Assembly: GCA_038025085.1 (NCBI GenBank)
Contig: CM076154.1
Location: forward strand, 36,250,501-36,314,500
Direction: 5' to 3'
Origin: Tetragonia tetragonoides
Lineage: Eukaryota > Streptophyta > Magnoliopsida > Caryophyllales > Aizoaceae
DNA: 64,000 nucleotides
The notes under the pieces are model-generated. The model was given only the letters and a program-made list of their open reading frames with translations, had not been told where the DNA came from and did not search any database. This document shows positions 12,222 through 23,700 of the stretch, in pieces (positions within the stretch are counted from its first letter, which is position 1; every line of letters starts with the position of its first letter). The position numbers were made by a program, and so were the translations under genes.

Positions 12222-15200
12222 AAGACCTGTGAATGTTCAGATAACTGTAGTAATGGGGTTTGTTGGGTTTCGATTGGTGAATGTCCCGACAATGATATAG
12301 GAGTTTGCTGGGTAAAGATTTGCGAATGATCCGACCACGGTGCAAATGGAGTTTGCTGGGTATGAGTATTCATATTGTTAACCTGCATGAACTCAACGAT
12401 GTTTTGTTTTTATCTATTAATTGTACTCATAGATGGTAGTAAGTATGTCAAGCAAATTAAGATACCACTTGAAGCATGTCTATGGGGACAAAAAAATAAT
12501 TCTACAAGAGCATACTGTTAGACGTCACCTGAGCAAAACTTTGTACATATAATGGATCAAATCCAGTGTATGTCTCCAAGTTTGTTGCATATAATGATGG
12601 GCACTGTAGAAAGAATAAAATTGTCAATGTTAGTTGTATATAGTAAAAAAAAAAAAAAATGTTGCAATCACAACAACTTCAACAAAAAAAAAGGAAAAAA
12701 AAACCCTGAGAGCTTTGTGTCGGGATTGTGTTTTGCTGATGAACATGTATGTGACTGTGCTCATCCATAGAAGGTGATGCCTTTTTCTTATTTCTTCTCG
12801 ATGTATCAAGAGCATTTTTCATTCTTTTGCATGAACTCAACGATGTTTTGTTTTTATCTATTAATTGTACTCATAGATGGTAGTAAGTATGTCAAGCAAA
12901 TTAAGATACCACTTGAAGCATGTCTATGGGGACAAAAAAATAATTCTACAAGAGCATACTGTTAGACGTCACCTGAGCAAAACTTTGTACATATAATGGA
13001 TCAAATCCAGTGTATGTCTCCAAGTTTGTTGCATATAATGATGGGCACTGTAGAAAGAATAAAATTGTCAATGTTAGTTGTATATAGTAAAAAAAAAAAA
13101 AAATGTTGCGATCACAACAACTTCAACAAAAAAAAAGGAAAAAAAAACCCTGAGAGCTTTGTGTCGGGATTGTGTTTTGCTGATGAACATGTATGTGACT
13201 GTGCTCATCCATAGAAGGTGATGCCTTTTTCTTATTTCTTCTCGATGTATCAAGAGCATTTTTCATTCTTTTGCTTGACTGGGAACCAGATTTTGTCTTC
13301 AATTTTATACCTTTTATTGTCTTCTTTGTGCCATCGGGACTCACGACCACATTGTGACCCAAGTCACTTTTAGTTACATCACAATTTTCATTTTCAGATG
13401 CAGAAGATATATGCAATAACTCAATTTCGTTCAATAATTTGAGTAGGCCTTCTCTCACAACTTTATGTGTTTCTTTTGTTTCAGCCGCTGTTGTAACCAA
13501 CCGAGTAGATAGATGACACAAGTCTGTATACCGTCTTTCCATCATTGCTTTAGGATCTATATCATCATCACCTTCACAACTTTTTCTAATGCCTCCTATT
13601 TTGGCATTTTTTGTCCATCTTTTCAAAATGTATTTATCGGGAACCTTTGTAATACCTCTAGTGGAAAAAACTTTTAAAACATGGCAGCACAGAATACCAG
13701 CAAACTCAAATTTCCTACAAGTACAAGATACTAGGTTCTCTAAGGCATCATATGAGACAATATGAGAATGACGCCTTTTATGCGGGGTAACTGTATATTT
13801 TGCCAATGTTCCAATTTCACCACAAAACTCAATATTGCAATCATAAGATTTACATAGTTCATCTTGAAAGAGTTTAAATACCTGTGGTGTATATATGCAA
13901 ATTACATCCTTCAAAATTTCTACTGGGAATGACAATGCCACTTTACTTTGATTTGTGTTGAAATCCGCAACCATCTCATTATATCTACGATCTTGTAGTA
14001 GACGTTGAAAGTGTTGAAAAAATCTACGCAGATCATGCTTATAACCCACATAGTGCTTGATGACTTTATTCATGCTTTCACTTCGTTGGTTAGTGGTCAT
14101 ATCTGCACAAAAAGTATCTCGCCCATAAACCAATGCCCACTTCTCTTTGATTTTGAACATCCTCTTCAACCAGTCATTACTTTGAAGATCATACTCCTAG
14201 CATTTTATTCCACACATCTAAAAAATCCTCTTCATCTTCATAATCATAAACACAATTGCTAAAATCTGTCGAAAATGTTTTGAATTTTTCAAATACATGA
14301 CTCAAATGAATGGTTGCATTTTGAAAGATATGCCAAATACAAAGTCGATGGTAAGTATTTTTCCACTGGAAAGCAAGTGCTTTATCCATTGCAGCATCTT
14401 GATCTGTAAGTATAGTTTCTGGTACTTTTCCACCCATGGCCCTTGAAAACGCATCAAACAACCACATAAATGTAGCAGCAGTCTCATCATATAATAAAGC
14501 AGCACCAAAAATAGTGGTTTGCTTATGATGGTTGACACCAACAAATAAAGCAATCGGTCGACCATCCTTATGCTTTCGATACGTAGTATCAAAACTAACT
14601 ACATCACCAAAGTCTTCATAATCAACCATCATTTTAGCATCAGCCCAAAATATATTAGTTATCAAATCATCTTCATCCACTTGAATGGCATAGAAGAAGT
14701 TTGGGTCTTCTAACTGCATTTTCTGTAAATACTCCAATACATCACCTGTGTCACCAAACCTTATCTCTAAAGAACGCTTGGTTTGTAGATAATTCTTATA
14801 ATCAATATAAGTAAATCCAAGATTTTCACGACCACCTGCTTGTTTTGCCATTAACTCAATACCTTTTCTTGGATCGATCCCTGAACTATCAGTCATATCT
14901 ACTTGTGATGCTTGGGCCTTACATATCTTTAGATGTGATCTAAATAAATGAGATTTACTTGGACTTGCTAGATCATGTTTATGCTCGGCTACAAACTCAA
15001 AAATCCGATATTTTCCTGTTTGACGACAACTAATCTTCAACTTCGCTGAACAACCACATCTAGTCTCTGGACGATGAGATTTATAGACATTGTCTCGTTT
15101 ATCCGTAATCTTTACCCTCATATGAGCAAACAAATACTCTATCTAATATTATACCATTGTAGCTGTGAGACTTGCTTCTTCGTATAGAAAACCCAATTTT

Positions 15201-15419
15201 CAACGCATATGCATTGTAAAAGTCATACGCAGCAGTTTCTGTTTCAAACTCCAAACCAATTCTTGGGATATCTTCCAGAGATATATTAGCATGAATGACA
15301 TCTTTCTCTTTATTTGGAGAGTTACATTCACCCAATTCTCCACCCGAATCAAAATCTAACCGACGACAAATTTGTATTTTTTGTTGTAAATCATTAGCTT
15401 CCATAACCTTTAATAACAT
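12222..15419 (-). pseudogene. FAR1/FHY3-like MULE transposase, frameshifted
   Basis: Three frames read as one protein. 15419 to about 15115 is a FAR1-type DNA-binding domain start (AYDFYNAYALKIGFSIRR, VFVCSYEG). About 15115-14190 has RCGCSAKL, then the MULE catalytic region with DTTYRKHKDGRPIA and ILTDQDAAM and the HRLCIWHIFQNA motif. 14185-13123 has WALVYGRDTFCADMTTNQRS and the SWIM zinc finger (CTCRKFEFAGILCCHVLKV). The frame breaks near 15113 (between EGKDYG and DKRDNV) and near 14185 (after WNKML, before YDLQSNDWLKR), each by one base, so an intact transposase cannot be made. A further small frame at about 12222-12388 has three QQTP-type repeats and may be the last exon. FAR1-class transposases are also the source of the host regulators FHY3/FAR1. 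The inverted ends and target duplication show that this copy is still part of a transposon. Confidence 0.85.
12384..13274. repeat. 444-bp tandem duplication inside the MULE
   Basis: Two adjacent copies, 12384-12827 and 12828-13271, match at a fixed offset of 444 bases; I saw one difference (cat-strand 'gcaatcac' versus 'gcgatcac' near 12663/13107). The right-hand copy contains the 3' end of the transposase frame (KKKASPSMDEHSHIHVHQQ) and the left-hand copy repeats that coding tail. Confidence 0.9.
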
Positions 15420-16138
15420 AGTAAATTCAATTACTTTGTTTTCAAATAAAACATGCTGATATATAATAATCAGTGGAAAGATAACTTATAACATGTAAAA
15501 TTCAAATATTATACAAAGTTGTTCATACATACGAAAAAAATTATGATAGAAAAACAAATCACAAAACAAGTTATAGAATTGAACTATTGTATAGAGTACA
15601 AATAAATATGTATAAAAGAGGCATATATTAACATGTAGTAGTCTGCATCAGTTTAATGATTTGAATGTGACTTACTGTAGTGGTGACGAGCAGAGTTGGA
15701 CGACGGCCGAGGATTTGCAAACACAGAACGAAAGATAAAAGAATGTGCTTACAAGAAGGTGGGTATAATAGAAAATAAACTTGAATAGAAAAAAGGGAAA
15801 GTAAAAGGAAGTGGTTAATGAACAAAAATAATTAAGCTAGTATCTCTTGCTGTACGACATGAACAATGTGAAAAAATAAACTTTGATAAAGAAAGGAGAC
15901 ATAAAACAAGGAAGTGGACAATAAACAAAAGTAATTAAAAAAAAGTGGGGCAAAAAAGAAAAATAACAAAAAAGGAAAAGAATCCAAATTTGGGCAGTAA
16001 CAACTTTCTTCTATGGCTATCAAGCCGGTTTTCTTAAAAAATTGTAGTGTAATATGTTTGCTTATGTGGCCCAATAAGAAGCTTTGGGACAGAAAAGGAG
16101 ACACCAAAGGAGATAGAAAAGTCGGACTGTTCAGTTCC

Positions 16139-16642
16139 ACCCTCGTAACCTAAAGATAAATAGCTTCTTTTGTTTATACCCATCAACTTATTTAAGATGA
16201 ATTAACCTGTTCCGGTGACTTTTATTTGATTTACATAACTACGTGGATTCGGAATCTAGGCGATAAGAGTTGCAAATAAGGCTAAGAGCTGAAGACATCC
16301 CACTGTTGTCACATGTACTGTAATTATTAGGCTATAATGATAAGAAGCTGTGCCAACGAAAACTTGGGCCAAAGCCCAAATCAAGAGTCATTTCTTTAGC
16401 TGTGAGCCCAGCTGCGAGTGGGCATGTGTAGGCCACTTATTTTTACCGAGAAAAGACAACCATACATACATACATTTTGGAGATGGATTCGCAAGTTTTG
16501 CCCTTATCTTTTAATGTGAAAACTGATAGGATCATGTCTTCATGAGGTTGAAGTTCTAACGAGTTCTAGCAATCTGATATAATTTCACAACTACCTCCTT
16601 TAATAAGAAACCTAACAAAAATACTAGTAGAATGGAAAATAA
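16139..16642. other. Intergenic, no feature seen
   Basis: AT-rich spacer between the MULE and a direct repeat. No supported gene. Confidence 0.4.
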
Positions 16643-17010
16643 TTTGTGCAGAGAATTAATTCTACTGTGGTGAGTTATAAGTTATGGATGCACAAAGCTT
16701 GACAAAACTAAACAAGAACAAAATAAAACGACACGAAATGCAACACTATAATCACCTCATAAAAAATATCATTTCTTCGGTTTTGCTTTTTTAATGTTTC
16801 AGATAGATTATACTTTCTACATATTTGTGCAGAGAATTAATTCTACCGTGGTGAGTTACAAGTTATTGATGCACAAATCTTGACAAAACTAAACAAGAAC
16901 AAAATAGAACCAAATGGAAAAATATGCAACACTATTGTAATCACATCATAATATTATCCATTCTTCGGTTTTTCTTTTTTAGTTTTAAGATAGATTATAC
17001 TATTTCTACA
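16643..17010. repeat. Direct tandem repeat, about 180 bp x 2
   Basis: Both units begin tttgtgcagagaattaattc (16643 and 16823). They run in parallel through 'gtggtgagtta', 'cttgacaaaactaaacaaga' and 'agatagattatact', with small indels. Non-coding. Confidence 0.85.
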
Positions 17011-17728
17011 TCAATTGAGCTAGATAATCAGCCACCCTAACCACACTCGAGATGAGATTTTATCCAATCAATTCCCCCAATAAATTATGTTTTTATTTTT
17101 TTAATGATTTGTGAGGTATTGGAGGGATTAATTGGATAGGATCACATCTCATCACACTCAGGTCTGAACTGGACCGGATCACCGCAACCCGGTCCAACCC
17201 GGCCATGGCCCTTCTCCACTTGCTTAAGCAACTTGTCACTAAGCTCCAACTTCTGTCACTTATCCTCTCTTCTTATTCCCATCAAACAACATCATTCATG
17301 TAGTTTAAGACTACTGGTCACAAAATCGTAAAGATACAGAAGTGAAGTCATCGATACTAACATTGCACCTACTCCTAGTTTTCTCAGAGACATGAGACAT
17401 GAGAGAGTCGAACTTTTCAACTATCTGCACAATTTGACAGCCTCAACAACCCAGAAAATAACAACAGAAATTAAGGATACACAAAATACAAATAATAATA
17501 ATCATTTCCTCTAAGAAAAGGGTGTCAGAACTGCAGGAAAAAACGTGCAGAAATGATACAAATATGAGAGTTCCCTCTTTTTCTTTTCTTTTTGTTGATC
17601 TTTTCCCTTTCCTCCCACCTATTCACCTTTTACTATGATGATGATTGTACTTATTATTATTTTATATTAGGACACTGTACATTATGAAACTACAATGGTC
17701 AGGATATACATGACCCATGGAAGGAAGT
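17011..17728. other. Intergenic and probable ClpX 3' untranslated region
   Basis: A weak foldback around 17040-17160 ('gatgag.tttatccaat' against its inverted match) may be a decayed MITE. The part nearest 17728 is probably the 3' untranslated region of the ClpX gene. No other gene seen. Confidence 0.4.
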
Positions 17729-20700
17729 TTACATGCTAGCAACCACAGATGGGAACTCTGTTTCTGCTTCAGCTTCTCCTTCGAAACCGTCCACCTCATT
17801 CGATTTCTGCGCTGAAAGATAACGGTCCAAGGCTCCCTTGCCGTAAAGAATTCTAGCACCGCGTCCTTTGCCCTCTAACCCTATTGCTTCCTCGTCAACG
17901 ATTACAGCGTCAATGATATCGTCACCCGTTCTTGTATCAGGGATCTGGATCACAACCATCGAGTACAAAACATGTTTTAGCTGATATTTAAGTCCCATGT
18001 TCGCAAAACCCCTATTGCGTACGACATCAATAATGACAGGACTAGAATGTACCAAAACAAGGTTCTCATTTAGTAAGCAATCACACTCAGAGGTTGATTG
18101 ATTGATAAATTTACCTCATACATGGCCTCCATCAGGGTGTTTTCCAGTATGGCTCTCAACCCCCGAGCCCCTGTATTCTTAGTTATTGCCTTTCGGGCAA
18201 TTAATCTTAACGCTTTGTCTGTAAAGTGCAGTCTCACCTGGAACAAGAAATGAATTGAACAACTACTTCAGCAAAATGAAAATTTAAGTTGCGGTTTTAC
18301 TCTTTTACATGCTTTAAAGAACCATGTATTCAACATTTATGCTAAAATCCTCAAAAGGTGGTTTTTCAGGGTATCTTGCTCTTTTGTCAGCTTTGGTACT
18401 TAGCTTGTCATTCTCTCACTCCAACGACGTCCCACAAGGGAGTTCATTGTCACAAAAGAAAGAAACATGGTACCAAAACCAACAATCCTCGTGCAAACAG
18501 TTATCGACCTCTTTCATGCTTCTTTACATCATCAACATCAACAATACCACATAGCTTCCAAAGATTCCGCCCAGGCAGGGTAAGAGAGTGGGTCAGATGT
18601 ACGCAACTTCAAAATTAATACGCACATATAGTTTAATGAGCCATTTTGATTTAGTCCATCATTATCCAAAGCTAAAGAATAGTGAATCCAAAGCTAAAGA
18701 ATAGCGAATCCAAAGCTAAAGAATAGTGAAAAAATAGGCAAATTTCTTTCATATTCTATCTTTTTCCATAACGAGACCACCAGAGGTAATATTTACTTGG
18801 AAACATTCAAAGAATAACTTGCCTCATTCATTTGAAACATCTTTTTGTATTGCTTCCCTAGTGCGTTCTTCGGCTCCGTCAGAACCTATAGCACAAGAGT
18901 TGTAGGAATGAAACATTGATAATAGAATAACTGATAAACCAAAATAAATCCAAAAAAGCCCCTTATATGAATCTTCCCTTTTTGAATGCCGGTAAAAACT
19001 GAACAAATAAAGTTGTCTAAGAGCTTTCAGGACTTCTCTGGAAACATCATACAAAAAGTTTACATATTTTACTTTTCTATATATGTAACAGAGAAGTAGC
19101 AATTACACAAAACTTAAAATCCCATGATAACAACGGTAAATGTATCACCTCAACAAGCTGGTCCTCTGTAAGAGCTGACAAATTCACAAGGATGGGAAAT
19201 CTTCCAACAAATTCAGGTATCAAACCATAAGCAATAAGGTCGCTACTTTCTACCTGAAAAAGCAACACAGGCTTGAGGATGAGCACTACAAAAGTTCCAA
19301 CCTCTTTAGAGTTTCAGCAGTGTAACTTTTTCTAGTTGTCTTATGTACAATGAAAGCACACGCTTACATTATCCAACAAGGACGAAGTAATAACAGCACT
19401 TGTGGGACCACCAGTCCTCATGTTTGCACGTACAGGAGCACCGAAACCAATAGAAGAATCATGGCGCCTGTAACAAACATGTAAATTTTTTTTCATTGAA
19501 CAACTTGTCCTCCCTTGCTGTTTAACAGCTTTATTCATACAAGTTTCTGTTATCTAAAAAAATTCTGCACTGAAATGAAAGCAAAAGTAACAACAGAAAT
19601 GACACCTTTCCGAGATAGTTTTCTCCAAATCAATAAAAGCACCCCCACAGATGAAAAGAATGTCCTTTGTGTCTATCTGTGAAATATAGAAACCGTGCGG
19701 TAAGAAATCAAAATCATTAATATTGAGTCCAATCTAATACATTTGCTACACTCTGATCAGTCCTCAACTTGATATTGAGTATGTCTAGACTACAACGTTC
19801 TACTTCGGACGTTATGAACTATTCTATTCCATCCTCCACCCATTTGTGGCAGGAGTGAGGGCTGGAGGCTCACAATCGGCAGCTTAAATAACAAAATACT
19901 AAATTTCTTCTAAGAATCCCAATACATATGACTTTTCAAGGACTGTTTTGCAATAAATTTCGTGGTTTGCATTTCCAAGCATTTTCCGACAATGTTAATT
20001 GATACATTTTCATAAAACATGTGACTTGTTGATGGCTGGTTCTTTCTTATTGTTAAAATGCTAAAGGTTCAATGGGGTATAGAGTTCTATAGGTGTTTGG
20101 CCCGTTCATAAAAAAACATAACTTAGAAATCAGTTGTTTATATTATGGTCTCCTATAGCATGCTATTCATGCATTTGAATAGTGATCACTAGACTAGCAC
20201 CTATAATTAATGAGGAAGCATGAAACTTTACTTGTCAATTATCTTGCACCAAGTGCTTCTCAGGCTACTCTGTGGAAGCCTGACTGACCCCAAACAAGAA
20301 GTTGGGATTTTGATTGATTTGGGGAGTTAAACATCTTGTAACAATCTCACTCGTTAACATACCCATACAATTTTTATTTTTAATTTTTTTTAAATAACAT
20401 GGGAATCTGGGCTTTGCCTGACTAATCCCATGGCCCTAAAGTTAACACCCAAGAAAACCTCCAATGGTCCTTAGGGGGCTCGAACTTGGGACATTTGGAA
20501 TAGATCTCAGAGGTCTTACCAATTAAGGTACCCACTCAGGGTTAATAAATTGAATTATTACCCCATTAAATACTTTTTGTCTGAGAGAGATAAAGTGGCT
20601 CAATTTGTAGACCATCCAAGATTAGAGAGTTTCTTTTCTATGTACTTGTAGTCTGACCTCGGTAATGGAGTTGAAGTTCTAGTATTCCAACCTTGCTTGG

Positions 20701-23700
20701 GCTAGGGCCCTCTTACAAATAATCAACAAAGATGAAGAAAGAAGAAAGGAGAAACAAATGGCTGGCTCGCCTGGCTGAAACAAAAAACTGATGCAATCTC
20801 ACCCATTATTTTTCAGTGTTAGTTTTCCCAGGAGTTTGCTTCTCGGTTTCCTTATTGTACTCTTGGCCTCTTTCCTAAAGCGTTCACCTTTGAGAGTCTT
20901 GTTGTGAACAATCTTTGTCCTGCGTCATCTATAAGGTGTACATATTGACCTCCCCAGATCCTGCCTTACACAGGGATACAAGTTTGTTGTTGCTAATGTT
21001 GGCAATTTATAGGCTCAATGTAGTGAAGTAGCTCATACTCTCTTTTTGAACATAAACACTCCACAAAGAGAATAACAAGAACTTTTACAGAAACTAAAGC
21101 TTTTTTTCACAGCTTGATTCCCCATAAAGCTGGCTAATATTTGTTTTTTAAAAGTAAAGAGCTTTACCTGGATATTGTCACCCCTTGGATGCTTCCGTGC
21201 GCCTTTCTCAGGAACATTGACAATCTGGAGAGAATGGCAAAGATCAGTTTGACAAAGGCCTCATTGCTGTTCTCTCAGTATCAATAAGATAGAGAAACCA
21301 AGATAAAAAGCTCAACTAAGCAAGATAATAATTTCCAAAATCTTCCCCCCCCCCTCCCGCCCCAAAAAAAAATGCAAATCTGAAACTTTGTATCTCAATA
21401 AACCATTTATTCTTCTACACATTACTTGAACAAGCCAGTCCGCTTACGCATACCCTCATACTTTAACCAACCATTCAAATCACTGATTGGGACAGACCTG
21501 AAGTAATAATTAAAGCTATTTCCTGATTTGCAACCAACATAAGCTAACACAAGATATAAAACACATAGTACACCTTGTCTACATACCACCGCTTACGAAA
21601 ACCATAGCAACTTGATCTGTCTCCAATAAGCAGTACATATAAGTGCAGTTTATAAACTTTATAAAGCTACAGTACCTAGGTCAATCAGAGTAAAATCATA
21701 AGTTTTTAGACTCCCCAATCCCCACATTATTTACAGCTTAAATACCAATATTGCAAGGGCAAAAACAGTTCAGCTCCTCTAAAAGATTGTGAAGGGTCCA
21801 AATAAATTTTTGAGTACTGAAAAGACTACTCACTGTTCCTTCCAACATTTTCAGTAAAGCCTGCTGCACACCTTCTCCAGATACATCTCTACTAATATTG
21901 AGACTCTCAGCCTGCAATTGTCGCAAACCCACAGTCAGCCACGCATGGATGAAGATAAAAACTACCCAAACCGGCACAAACAGATAGAACTTGAGAAAAC
22001 CTTTTTAGTGATTTTGTCAACTTCATCAATGTACACAATGCCTTGTTGGGCGGCTGCCACATTATAATCTGCAACCTGTGAACAGATTAAAACGCTTTAA
22101 CAAATTGGTAATTAGAGTGGCATAACACAACACGTCATGACGTCACTACTAGATTGTGACAAGACAAATCACAACAGCAAAGTTTTGCTTGCAACGGTCT
22201 GGGGCATTGAGTTACATTTCTGGTTGAAGAATCAACACTTGAGGAGCACTATGCAGTTCTTGATAAAGATAACCAAAGACAGGCGCAGTGGTCAAGAAGA
22301 ATAAGCAAACTATCCATAATTCCAGGATAGGAAATCAAGAAAAGCAAAAATGAAGGAACCAAAAAGGAGAGCATATCTTAAGTCTTTCCTAAATTCCTCT
22401 GGTACTCTCCTGATTTCACTGAAAATCTCTTAAAGCCAAATATTAGGCATGCAGCTTAAGTATCCATTCTTGATATTTTAGCAATAGCACTTTAAAATTA
22501 ACAATATAACAACAGATACCAGAAACCAAAACGAATCAACTTTACACTTTATTTTACTACAAAGAGCATGAAATGGTTGCCGCATCTCAAGTTCCAGCAT
22601 GGTACATATGCATTCATAATATACTAACTTGATTCAGTCCTACAAACTGAATTCCCGTTAAACACGACAGTCAGACTAACAATGGATCGATTATATTTAT
22701 ATTCATTGGAAAAATGATCAAAAAATTTTCTGTTCAACCTAGCCACACATTAGGCAATAAAAATATTTTAACAGCCGAAAAATTTGATGTTACCATGAGA
22801 AGCTTGTATAAAATCGACTCTACATCTTCACCAACATATCCTGCCTGCAGGTAAGTAAAGATTCATTAATTACCACCTCATCCAACTAGTACAACAAAAT
22901 AATGTTATTGAGTCTGAGAGTATACAACATCATAGATATTTCAATATAAAATTTCCATAATTAGTGTTACTTGCGCTAAAACAATTATAAGTGTCACAAT
23001 GGTGCCACAAAGAAAATGAAAAGGCGGGTTAGTCTTATTTCGTCCGAACTTCTAAGACACCATGTCAGTGAACAAAACAGTCCAAAAGTCACTGAGGACC
23101 CAATGATATTCCTCTTTTTAGATCCCATGGGCCTTGAAGTTAACGGGCAGGAAAACATCCAATGACCCTGAGGGGCTTCGATGGTATTCCAGCTGTCATT
23201 AGGTTTACAAGAAGCCGGAAGCCAGGGATAAGATGAAGCACCTTGGCACCGTCACACAGATAGAAATCAGGTACTTGGCCGATATTCAGCCAAAATACCC
23301 AACTGAAAAAAGAAACTAAGAAGCCTTAAAGCATGTAAGCATATAGTCAGCATGCTTGTAGGAAGGCGGAGACGTATCTGTAGTTCAATACAAGAAGCAA
23401 TTTTGTAAAAATCAAAGTCATCATACATTATCAGATGACCAATCATATTCATGATTTAGAACACTCAACTCAGCTAGTCAGCTCAATTTGGTTCCAATAG
23501 AAATCTAATCCATTCCAAACAGCACAAGATATGTTCATAAATCTTTAAATCCAACAAATTATTCCCCATTGCACAATAGGGCCAAAAGCCAACATCTTTC
23601 CACAAAGCGACCATAATGATTCAAATTATACGACCAAATTACAGGTTAGGCGATCCTACACAACTGCATGTCTCATACCATCATATACCACTCGACAACA

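Larger units (their letters stand above)
11020..16129 (-). mobile_element. Mutator-like element (MULE), FAR1-class, full-length but decayed
   Basis: The 5,110-bp element has long terminal inverted repeats of about 360 bp (about 11020-11380 and 15770-16129). The left end starts cagtccggcttttctatctc and the right end is the inverted counterpart finishing gtcggactg. Long blocks match with only scattered differences. The flanks are ttcagtttc (11011-11019) and ttcagttcc (16130-16138), a 9-bp target duplication with one mismatch, as expected for Mutator-like elements. Inside, on the minus strand, is a FAR1/FHY3-like transposase frame. The segments between transposase and ends hold nothing else I recognise. 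Confidence 0.92.

Noticed and set aside
12552..13214. Two identical 72-codon frames
   Set aside because: They are created by the 444-bp duplication and run antisense to the transposase tail.
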